A stretch of DNA of 7,536 nt. It comes from an uncultured Bacteroidota bacterium (GTDB lineage Bacteria; Bacteroidota; Bacteroidia; NS11-12g; UBA955). The first letter of the stretch is position 1. Every line of letters begins with the position of its first letter. Shown piece after piece: positions 1 through 5,922 of this stretch. The DNA lies in contig CAIRMY010000020.1 in assembly GCA_903879775.1 (NCBI GenBank), forward strand, positions 1-7,536, written 5' to 3'. The notes under the pieces were generated by a model that searched no databases, had not been told where the DNA came from, and saw only the letters and a list, made by a program, of their open reading frames with translations. The translations under genes were made by a program, and so were the position numbers.

Positions 1-111
1 GTGGTCAATGAGAATTTCGCGAATTGATTTTTCGGCAATATTTACCCAGCGTGGATCTGTTGGCAGTTTCAGACCAAGCATTTTCACGCTGCTTAGTTCA
101 TCGGCTTCCAT
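1..111 (-). CDS. miaE: tRNA-(ms2io6A)-hydroxylase MiaE, N-terminal fragment (cut by window edge)
   Basis: Only the first 37 codons are visible; the gene continues beyond base 1. The stretch MLGLKLPTDPRWVNIAEKSI, followed by REILIDH, is what I recognise as the conserved start of bacterial MiaE. MiaE is a ferritin-like diiron monooxygenase that uses O2 to hydroxylate the isopentenyl group of 2-methylthio-N6-isopentenyladenosine at tRNA position 37. The diiron ligands lie downstream and cannot be checked. The first ATG is at 109-111; a second in-frame ATG at 79-81 (residue 11, MLGLKL) is an equally plausible start, because many family members begin there. The gene starts 6 bases after the rpiB stop on the same strand, so it is probably the next member of the same transcript. 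The family call is from memory of a short segment, so moderately sure. Confidence 0.72.
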   Translation of the reverse strand, partial: MEADELSSVKMLGLKLPTDPRWVNIAEKSIREILIDH

Positions 112-117
112 TGTAAA

Positions 118-558
118 TTAAGCAGTTTCGATTTTATTCACACGATTCTCGTGACGACCACCTTCGAAAGCACTATCGAGGTAAGCATCCACTATTTGAA
201 AAGCCTTTTCCTGGCTTACGAAACGCGCAGGGATACAAATTACATTGGCATTGTTATGCTGACGTGCCAAAGATGCCACTTCAGGCTCCCAAGCAAGCGC
301 TGCACGCACACCATGGTGTTTATTCGCAGTAATGCAAACTCCATTGCCACTTCCACAAATTAAAATTCCTAAATCACACGTTTTCGTTTCAACACAAGAT
401 GCCACTTTGTGAGCAAAATCTGGGTAATCAACGCTATCGGAAGAATTTGGACCCATGTCTTCAACTGAATATCCTTTTCCAGACAAATAAACCAACAAAT
501 CTTTTTTTAGATCGAATCCAGCGTGGTCAGACCCAACCGCTAATTTAATATTATTCAT
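118..558 (-). CDS. rpiB: Ribose 5-phosphate isomerase B
   Basis: Cytoplasmic enzyme that interconverts ribose 5-phosphate and ribulose 5-phosphate in the non-oxidative pentose phosphate pathway. The 146-residue protein has the full RpiB/LacAB architecture and usual length. It has an N-terminal GSDHAGFDLK (residues 9-18, with Asp11 and His12), DYPDFA (44-49), the phosphate-binding loop ICGSGNG (67-73) with the presumed catalytic Cys68, GVRAAL (83-88), and ARQHNNANV, whose His101 corresponds to the ring-opening histidine of the E. coli enzyme. NVICIPAR (105-112) and the C-terminal GGRHENRV are also typical. Cys68 places it with the E. coli-type enzymes rather than the actinobacterial type with Ser at this position. 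The ATG lies inside the end of tatC (the shared octamer ATGAATAA gives an 8-base overlap), suggesting translational coupling. Members of the family can also act on allose 6-phosphate or galactose 6-phosphate; with no sugar catabolic genes nearby, RpiB is the best call. Confidence 0.95.
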   Translation of the reverse strand: MNNIKLAVGSDHAGFDLKKDLLVYLSGKGYSVEDMGPNSSDSVDYPDFAHKVASCVETKTCDLGILICGSGNGVCITANKHHGVRAALAWEPEVASLARQHNNANVICIPARFVSQEKAFQIVDAYLDSAFEGGRHENRVNKIETA

Positions 559-1399
559 TTTCTTCTTTTAATTTACGTTTTTCAACTCTTTTAGCAATGT
601 AAATCCCTACAACATATAAAAACATTAAGGGCATACCCAAGAGTAATTGACTAAAAATATCGGGAGAAGGAGTGGCAATTCCCGCGATGATAAAAATAAT
701 CACCGCCGCATAACGCCAGTATTTTTTCAAAAATGCGGCATTCACCAAGCCAATCGTCGCCAAAATATAAATCAAAACCGGTAATTCAAAAACCAAACCG
801 GTTGCCAAGCTCATGAAAGTTACAAAACCTGTAACACTTGAAATTGTAATGATATTTTGAATATTCACATTGAGTTTATACCCCAATAAAAAATTAGTTG
901 CCACAGGCACTAAAAAGAAATACGCAAATAAAACACCTGTGAAAAACAATAAAGAAACCACAAATAGGCTTCTTCGGGTACGTTTTACCTCTTTTAAACT
1001 TAATGCAGGCCTCACAAACGACCACAATTGATAGATAATATAAGGAAAAGCAATGACAAATCCTAATACAAATGCAATTTTGAAAGCACTGACGAATTGA
1101 CCCTGTATTAATTGGCTTTGCATTGAAAGTTCAGGGGCTTGCCAACAAAGTGAATTGTTTCCCAATATGGTATGTCCTGCTTTACAGAAGAACTTATATC
1201 CCCAAAAATCATTTTTAAATGGGGCTAAAATAACGGCATCAAATATTTTTTCTACATAGTAAAATGCGATACACGTAGAGATTAATACGGCATAAGCAAT
1301 TCTTACCAAATGTTTTCGAAGTTCATCGATGTGATCGAAAAACCCCATATTTTTTTCTTCGGGATAAATCTCATCTACATCTACTTGGTCTAGTGCCAT
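551..1399 (-). CDS. tatC: Sec-independent (twin-arginine) protein translocase subunit TatC
   Basis: Inner-membrane core of the Tat pathway, which recognises twin-arginine signal peptides and exports folded proteins. The 282-residue protein shows about six hydrophobic segments (roughly 32-50, 105-126, 145-172, 186-217, 228-243, 248-268). The conserved cytoplasmic N-terminal motif FFDHIDELRKHL (20-31) carries Glu26. PYIIYQLWSFVRPALSLKE (119-137) ends in Glu137, which lines up with the signal-peptide-binding Glu103 of E. coli. The polar membrane Glu205 (FELP) lines up with E. coli Glu170. The first periplasmic loop (about 51-104) is longer than in E. coli and holds Cys72 and Cys85. The first ATG follows an in-frame TAA 12 bases upstream; Met18 (1346-1348), just before the conserved motif, is an alternative start. 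No tatA or tatB gene is in the window, so the pore-forming partner must lie elsewhere. The gene follows fabG after 50 bases and overlaps rpiB by 8. Confidence 0.96.
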   Translation of the reverse strand: MALDQVDVDEIYPEEKNMGFFDHIDELRKHLVRIAYAVLISTCIAFYYVEKIFDAVILAPFKNDFWGYKFFCKAGHTILGNNSLCWQAPELSMQSQLIQGQFVSAFKIAFVLGFVIAFPYIIYQLWSFVRPALSLKEVKRTRRSLFVVSLLFFTGVLFAYFFLVPVATNFLLGYKLNVNIQNIITISSVTGFVTFMSLATGLVFELPVLIYILATIGLVNAAFLKKYWRYAAVIIFIIAGIATPSPDIFSQLLLGMPLMFLYVVGIYIAKRVEKRKLKEENE

Positions 1400-1403
1400 G
1401 CTA

Positions 1404-1411
1404 CAAAGTTA
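1404..1411 (-). promoter_or_regulatory. Candidate Bacteroidota -7 box before tatC (TAACTTTG)
   Basis: On the minus strand TAACTTTG matches the TAnnTTTG -7 consensus exactly and ends 4 bases before the tatC ATG. No TTG or TTTG lies at the expected 18-21 bases upstream, so the -33 half is missing or very weak. It could drive tatC-rpiB-miaE separately from fabG. The transcript would then start at or beside the first ATG, giving either a leaderless message or a leader of about 50 bases if Met18 is the real start. A chance match in AT-rich DNA is quite possible. Confidence 0.35.
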
Positions 1412-1449
1412 AGTAAGAATGATGGATAAAGAGAGAAGAATCATATACA

Positions 1450-2193
1450 TTACATCAACATTCCACCGCAAACCGATAAAGTTTGCCCCGTAATGTATGT
1501 GCTCATGTCTGAAGCTAGGAAAACACAAGCATTTGCAACATCTTCTGTTGTGCCACCACGTTTCAATGGAATGGTTTCCAACCAACCTTTTTTCACGTTT
1601 TCATCAAGGGTTTCTGTCATCTCAGTTTCAATAAAACCGGGAGCAATTGCATTGCAACGGATATTTCTAGACCCTAACTCTTTGGCAATACTTTTGGTAA
1701 ATCCGATCAATCCAGCTTTAGACGCGGCATAATTTGCCTGACCTGCATTTCCAGTAACACCCACAACGCTCGACATATTGATAATAGAACCAGCTCTATT
1801 TCCTAAGAAATGCTTTAAAAATGCTTTCGTTAAGTTAAACGCACTTTTTAAATTGGTTTCCATGACCTCATCCCATTGACTTTCTGTCATTCTCAGCATT
1901 AAAGTATCTCTTGTAATTCCGGCATTGTTAATTAAAATATCAACTTTACCGAATTCTGCAATCACTTCTGTTGCTAAGCTTTCACTTTGCGCAAAATTAC
2001 CAGCATTGCTTTGGTATCCTTTCACTTTTACTCCATATTGAGCTGCCAATTCTGTTTCAAAAGCACGCGCTTTTTCAACAGATGAAGCAAATGTAAAGGC
2101 AATATTGCAGCCATTTTTTGCAAAAACTTCAGCGATGCCTTTCCCGATTCCTCGAGAAGCACCAGTAATCAATGCGGTTTTTCCTGAAAGCAT
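1450..2193 (-). CDS. fabG: 3-oxoacyl-[acyl-carrier-protein] reductase (SDR family)
   Basis: NADPH-dependent reductase of the type II fatty-acid synthesis cycle, converting 3-oxoacyl-ACP to (R)-3-hydroxyacyl-ACP in the cytoplasm. The 247 residues match the normal FabG length. Visible classical SDR features are the cofactor-binding ITGASRGIGKG (9-19), the NNAG motif (89-92) followed by ITRDTLMLRM, typical of FabG, and a complete catalytic tetrad of Asn114 (METNL), Ser142 (NMSSVVG), Tyr155 and Lys159 (YAASK). APGFIETEMT and the C-terminal YITGQTLSVCGGMLM are also FabG-like. The start is well fixed: an in-frame TAA sits 12 bases upstream of the ATG, and the Rossmann strand begins within five codons of it. 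It appears to be the first gene of the leftward cluster, with a good promoter immediately upstream. Other SDR enzymes share this fold, but the NNAGITRD and C-terminal patterns favour FabG. Confidence 0.93.
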   Translation of the reverse strand: MLSGKTALITGASRGIGKGIAEVFAKNGCNIAFTFASSVEKARAFETELAAQYGVKVKGYQSNAGNFAQSESLATEVIAEFGKVDILINNAGITRDTLMLRMTESQWDEVMETNLKSAFNLTKAFLKHFLGNRAGSIINMSSVVGVTGNAGQANYAASKAGLIGFTKSIAKELGSRNIRCNAIAPGFIETEMTETLDENVKKGWLETIPLKRGGTTEDVANACVFLASDMSTYITGQTLSVCGGMLM

Positions 2194-2197
2194 TCGG

Positions 2198-2229
2198 CAA
2201 AATTAACCCCGAAGTGTTGAGTTGGCAAA
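2198..2229 (-). promoter_or_regulatory. Bacteroidota-type promoter for fabG (TTTG - N20 - TAATTTTG)
   Basis: Read on the minus strand, a -33 TTTG (2226-2229) is followed by exactly 20 bases and then TAATTTTG (2198-2205), a perfect TAnnTTTG -7 box. This agrees with the consensus and spacing established for Bacteroides and Flavobacterium primary sigma-factor promoters. The -7 box ends 4 bases before the fabG ATG, so transcription should begin at or within a few bases of the start codon. The TAA of the box is also the in-frame stop that blocks any upstream start for fabG. Confidence 0.7.
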
Positions 2230-2238
2230 TTTATTTTA

Positions 2239-2267
2239 TTGGCCTTTTCATTATATTCGTACCTTTA
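2239..2267 (+). promoter_or_regulatory. Candidate promoter for recG (TTG - N18 - TACCTTTA)
   Basis: A TTG at 2239-2241 is followed by 18 bases and TACCTTTA (2260-2267), which has one mismatch from TAnnTTTG. The box ends 7 bases before the recG ATG at 2275. It lies back to back with the fabG promoter, the two -33 elements being 9 bases apart on opposite strands. It is weaker than the fabG match but is the best candidate in the 81-base intergenic region. Confidence 0.4.
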
Positions 2268-2274
2268 TTCATTC

Positions 2275-4377
2275 ATGTCGCAACTTCTCGATACCAAAAT
2301 TGAATTTTTAAAGGGAGTTGGCCCCTTAAAGGCAGAAGCTTTAAAAAGCGAATTGGGTATTTTTACAGTTGGCGATCTCATTAGCCACTACCCATTTAGG
2401 CATGAAGATCGATCTAAAATTTACACCGTTGCAGAAATCCTTCGTCAAGAAGATATTTATGTGCAGCTAAAAGGACAAATTTTCCCACAAGGCATTGTAG
2501 GACAAGGGCCTGGAAGAAGATTTACCGCAACATTTAGAGATCATACCGGAGAAATTGAACTCGTTTGGTTCAAATCCATTTCATACATTGAAAAGTATAT
2601 CAAACCGGGCATTCAATTTCTAATTCATGGAAAAATTTCGAATTTTAAAGGCCGTATCAATATGGCTCACCCCGAATTAGAAGCACTTACCTCTGAATTT
2701 AATCCTTCGTTACTTGGCTTGACACCTGTTTATCCTTTAACGGAGGGACTTAAGCGCAAGAAAATTGAGAATAAACTTTTAAATCAGCTCACAAAGCAAG
2801 TGGTGACTCAAGCGTATTTTCAAGTTCCGGAATGTTTGCCCGTTTCTGTCATTCATAAATTCAAGTTTGTATCAAGAACCCAAGCTTTGGCTGACTTGCA
2901 TTTCCCTCCGAATCTACAGAGGCTTGAAGAAGCAAAACGCAGGTTAAAATTCGATGAGCTTTTCTATTTACAATTGCGTCATTTGCAACTCAAAGGAAAT
3001 CGGAATAGAACCATTAGGGGTTTAGTTTTTGAACATGTTGGAGAACATTTCAATACATATTACAACAATTACATGCCATTTGAATTAACGAATGCTCAAA
3101 AAAGAGTGTTGAAAGAAATTCGAATGGATGTAAAAACAGGAAAGCAAATGAACCGATTGCTGCAGGGAGATGTAGGTTCAGGAAAAACAATGGTGGCCAT
3201 GTTAAGTATGTTGTTATGTTTAGATAATGGACATCAAGCATGTATTATGGCTCCAACAGAAATATTGGCCATTCAACACTCCATTTCAATTACAGAATGG
3301 ATGGAAAACATGAATGTGAATGTTGCGTTATTAACGGGTTCTACCACAAAGAAAAATAGAATTGAAATTCTCCAGAAATTAGCAGCTGGTGAAATCGATA
3401 TTCTCGTTGGTACACATGCCCTTCTTGAAGAAGATGTGGCTTTCCAAAAACTTGGATTTGTGGTGATTGATGAACAACATCGGTTTGGCGTTGCTCAAAG
3501 GGCTAGGCTTTGGAAAAAAGGACAAGTGGTGCCCCATATTTTAGTGATGACAGCCACTCCAATTCCAAGAACATTGGCAATGACAGTTTATGGAGATTTA
3601 GATGTGAGTGTGATTGACGAAATGCCGGCGGGCAGAAAACCAATTGTAACGGTTCATCGGCATGAAAGCACTCGTCCTTTATTCATGGATTTCTTAAGGG
3701 ATGAAATTGCCAAAGGACGACAAATTTACTACGTATTTCCATTGATAGAAGATTCTGAAAAGTTGGCTTTGAAGAGTTTAATGTCGGGTTACGACATGGT
3801 ATGTGAATATTTATCACCGCCAACATATAAATATAGTTTTATTCATGGGAAAATGAAACCTGCCGATAAGGAATCGGAAATGAAGAAATTCAAACAGGGA
3901 CAAACCAACATAATGGTGGCTACAACTGTCATTGAGGTAGGTGTAAATGTACCAAATGCCTCGGTGATGGTGATTGAAAATGCAGAAAGGTTTGGACTTG
4001 CACAATTGCATCAATTGAGGGGAAGGGTTGGTAGAGGCGCTGAGCAGAGCTATTGCATTTTGATTTCGGGTGAGAAATTGTCGGAAAATGGCAGAAAAAG
4101 AATTAAAACCATGGTTAAAACCAATGATGGTTTTGAAATTGCAAAAGTTGATTTAGAATTGAGAGGTCCTGGCGAATTAGATGGCACAAAGCAAAGTGGC
4201 GTTTTAGATTTAAAGTTGGCAGATATTCGTTCAGATGAAAGTATTTTAATTGCAGCAAGAAATGAAGCCATTCTATGGTTAGAATTTGATGAAATGCTCA
4301 TGCAACCGGAAAGTTTACCCATTAGAAATGAACTATCAAAAACTCCGAATCGCACAATTTGGAGTAAAATTAGTTAA
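2275..4377 (+). CDS. recG: ATP-dependent DNA helicase RecG
   Basis: Superfamily 2 DNA translocase that regresses stalled replication forks and branch-migrates Holliday junctions and R-loops in recombination and repair. The 700-residue protein has the expected N-terminal wedge/OB-fold region (about 1-260, opening with LDTKIEFLKGVGPLKAEAL) and then a complete set of helicase motifs: Walker A GDVGSGKT (298-305), APTEILAIQH, the VGTHALL segment, DEQH box (399-402), TATPIPRTLA (426-435), ATTVIEVGVNVPNA, and HQLRGRVGRG (579-588). The C-terminal GPGELDGTKQSG is typical of RecG and separates it from Mfd and PriA. I place the start at ATG 2275 (MSQLLDTK). The frame stays open upstream to a TTG at 2239, but that would add twelve hydrophobic, non-conserved residues encoded by the promoter region. 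It is divergent from fabG, and mlaE follows 45 bases downstream on the same strand with no obvious terminator between. Confidence 0.97.
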   Translation: MSQLLDTKIEFLKGVGPLKAEALKSELGIFTVGDLISHYPFRHEDRSKIYTVAEILRQEDIYVQLKGQIFPQGIVGQGPGRRFTATFRDHTGEIELVWFKSISYIEKYIKPGIQFLIHGKISNFKGRINMAHPELEALTSEFNPSLLGLTPVYPLTEGLKRKKIENKLLNQLTKQVVTQAYFQVPECLPVSVIHKFKFVSRTQALADLHFPPNLQRLEEAKRRLKFDELFYLQLRHLQLKGNRNRTIRGLVFEHVGEHFNTYYNNYMPFELTNAQKRVLKEIRMDVKTGKQMNRLLQGDVGSGKTMVAMLSMLLCLDNGHQACIMAPTEILAIQHSISITEWMENMNVNVALLTGSTTKKNRIEILQKLAAGEIDILVGTHALLEEDVAFQKLGFVVIDEQHRFGVAQRARLWKKGQVVPHILVMTATPIPRTLAMTVYGDLDVSVIDEMPAGRKPIVTVHRHESTRPLFMDFLRDEIAKGRQIYYVFPLIEDSEKLALKSLMSGYDMVCEYLSPPTYKYSFIHGKMKPADKESEMKKFKQGQTNIMVATTVIEVGVNVPNASVMVIENAERFGLAQLHQLRGRVGRGAEQSYCILISGEKLSENGRKRIKTMVKTNDGFEIAKVDLELRGPGELDGTKQSGVLDLKLADIRSDESILIAARNEAILWLEFDEMLMQPESLPIRNELSKTPNRTIWSKIS

Positions 4378-4422
4378 CACATCTACGTAAACCCATTTTT
4401 TTAATTTAATTTTACACAATCA

Positions 4423-5187
4423 ATGAATTTATTATCAGAAATAGGCAGGTTTACATTGTTCATGAAGTTTGTGCTTCGCAAGCCTGAAAAAAGCAAAGTT
4501 TTTTGGACAACCACTTTTAGAGAAATGTATCTTATCGGGATTGATTCTCTTTTGATCGTGATTCTAATTGCCTTTTTCACTGGTGCTGTAACCACGATTC
4601 AAACTGCCAGCCAATTATTATCTCCAAGTGATTTATTTCCAACCCAATTAATGCCAAAATTTGTAATTGGTGCCGTTGTTGGAACCAGTTCTCTCTTAGA
4701 GCTTGCACCCACGGTTACATGTTTGGTACTCGCTGGCAAAATTGGCGCAAACATTGCTTCGGAAATTGGCAATATGAAAGTTTCTGAACAAATTGATGCC
4801 TATGAAGTTATGGGAATTAACTCGGCTAATTTTGTGACTTTACCGAAAATTATTGCCGGTATCATTATGATTCCTTGCCTCATCATTGTGGCTAATTTCT
4901 TATTGTTATTTGGGGGATATTTGGCTTGCAAAATGACAACCACACTTACCTCTTCTGATTTGATTCAAGGAGCTAGATTGGTATTCAAACCCCTTTATCT
5001 AAAAGTTATGCTCACTAAATCTGTGATTTTCGCCTTTATCATTACAAGTTTAAGTGCATTTCAAGGATATTACACAACCGGTGGAGCGCTCGAAGTTGGA
5101 GAAGCTGGAACAAAGGCAGTCACCAAAATTTGTATCTTTATTCTGTTTTTCGATCTTGTGATTGCTCAGTTATTCTTAAAATCGTAA
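4423..5187 (+). CDS. mlaE: MlaE-family ABC transporter permease (MCE/lipid transport)
   Basis: Inner-membrane permease of an MCE-type ABC transporter that moves phospholipid or other lipids between the inner and outer membranes. The 254-residue length is normal. The diagnostic MlaE/YrbE core is clear: ELAPTVTCLVLAGKIGAN (93-110), then SEIGNMKVSEQIDAYEVMG (113-131), including the conserved Glu93 and the EQIDAxEVMG cytoplasmic helix that contacts the ATPase. Hydrophobic segments lie at roughly 38-58, 78-106, 140-170, 195-215 and 232-252, after an N-terminal amphipathic stretch (about 1-25). The mlaF start codon follows the stop after only 3 bases, so the two are an operon pair and probably translationally coupled. 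Upstream, only a poor box (TAATTTTA, 4407-4414, without a -33 element) is visible, so read-through from recG is possible. No MCE-domain (MlaD) gene is in the window, so the transported lipid and direction cannot be inferred. Confidence 0.92.
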   Translation: MNLLSEIGRFTLFMKFVLRKPEKSKVFWTTTFREMYLIGIDSLLIVILIAFFTGAVTTIQTASQLLSPSDLFPTQLMPKFVIGAVVGTSSLLELAPTVTCLVLAGKIGANIASEIGNMKVSEQIDAYEVMGINSANFVTLPKIIAGIIMIPCLIIVANFLLLFGGYLACKMTTTLTSSDLIQGARLVFKPLYLKVMLTKSVIFAFIITSLSAFQGYYTTGGALEVGEAGTKAVTKICIFILFFDLVIAQLFLKS

Positions 5188-5190
5188 TTT

Positions 5191-5922
5191 ATGATTACCA
5201 TTCAAAACTTGAATAAATGGTTCGATGACAAACATGTTCTCGATAATATCAATGCCGAATTTAAACCAGGTGTTGCCAATTTAGTCATTGGCGCTTCAGG
5301 TGGCGGTAAAAGTGTTTTAATCAAATGCATGGTGGGGTTATTAACCCCTGAAAGTGGCAAAATACTTTATGGAAACCAAGATTTTATAGGTCTTGAATAT
5401 CACAGAAAACAAAATTTACGCAGTGAAATTGGAATGCTTTTCCAAAATACAGCGCTGTTTGATTCGTTGACCGTTCAAGAAAATATTGAATTTCCTTTGA
5501 GAATGTTTTCTAAATTCACCCCTGAAGAACGACTCGACCGTGTTAATTTTTGTCTCGAGAAAGTCCAATTGGTGAATGTTAACAATAAATATCCCGCTGA
5601 AATTAGTGGTGGTATGAAAAAGCGGGTTGGTATTGCAAGGGCAATTGCCCTTGAAATCAATTATTTATTTTGCGATGAACCAAATTCAGGTCTCGATCCA
5701 CTCACAAGCCGTATCATCGATAAATTACTGCTCGGAATTACCCAAGAATTTAACATTACCACTGTGATTAATAGCCATGACATGAAAACCGTAATTGACA
5801 TTGGAGAGCATATTATTTTTATGTTCAAAGGACAAAAATGGTGGGAAGGCAGCAATCATGAATTGCCAAATGCTCGGAGAGAGAATCCTGAGCTCGATGC
5901 ATTTTTCAAAGCTAGTTTTTGA
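5191..5922 (+). CDS. mlaF: MlaF-family ABC transporter ATP-binding protein
   Basis: Cytoplasmic ATPase that powers the MlaE permease encoded immediately upstream. All nucleotide-binding-domain motifs are present in 243 residues: Walker A GASGGGKS (34-41, with Lys40), Q-loop Gln85 (MLFQNTALFDSLTV, typical of the Mla branch), ABC signature ISGGMKKRVGIARA (138-151), Walker B plus catalytic Glu163 (YLFCDEPNSGLDP, 158-170), and switch His196 (NSHDM). ISGGM instead of LSGGQ is characteristic of MlaF-type ATPases and supports pairing with MlaE. Walker A has Gly at residue 38, where Ser is commoner, a substitution that keeps GxxGxGKS intact. The last 11 bases overlap the end of the convergent solute-binding protein gene. 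The MCE substrate-binding partner does not follow, so the complex must be completed by a gene at another locus. Confidence 0.93.
   Translation: MITIQNLNKWFDDKHVLDNINAEFKPGVANLVIGASGGGKSVLIKCMVGLLTPESGKILYGNQDFIGLEYHRKQNLRSEIGMLFQNTALFDSLTVQENIEFPLRMFSKFTPEERLDRVNFCLEKVQLVNVNNKYPAEISGGMKKRVGIARAIALEINYLFCDEPNSGLDPLTSRIIDKLLLGITQEFNITTVINSHDMKTVIDIGEHIIFMFKGQKWWEGSNHELPNARRENPELDAFFKASF

Noticed and set aside
2239..2274. A 12-residue N-terminal extension of RecG from a TTG start.
   Set aside because: The added residues are hydrophobic translation of AT-rich promoter sequence; RecG homologues begin close to the LDTKIEFLKGVG motif, served by ATG 2275.
4050..4355. A 101-codon antisense open frame over the end of recG.
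   Set aside because: It lies opposite strongly conserved RecG sequence, has no promoter or start context, and its translation is low-complexity Ser/Phe/Ile-rich sequence typical of an antisense shadow.
4378..4422. A terminator or promoter between recG and mlaE.
   Set aside because: There is a T7 run (4395-4401) but no stem before it, and the only -7-like box (TAATTTTA) has a mismatch and no TTG at the right distance, so neither can be supported.
5291..5314. The Walker A of MlaF (GASGGGKS) as a defective ATPase site.
   Set aside because: The essential GxxGxGKS pattern with Lys40 and Ser41 is intact, and all other ATPase motifs are complete; the extra Gly is a tolerated variant.
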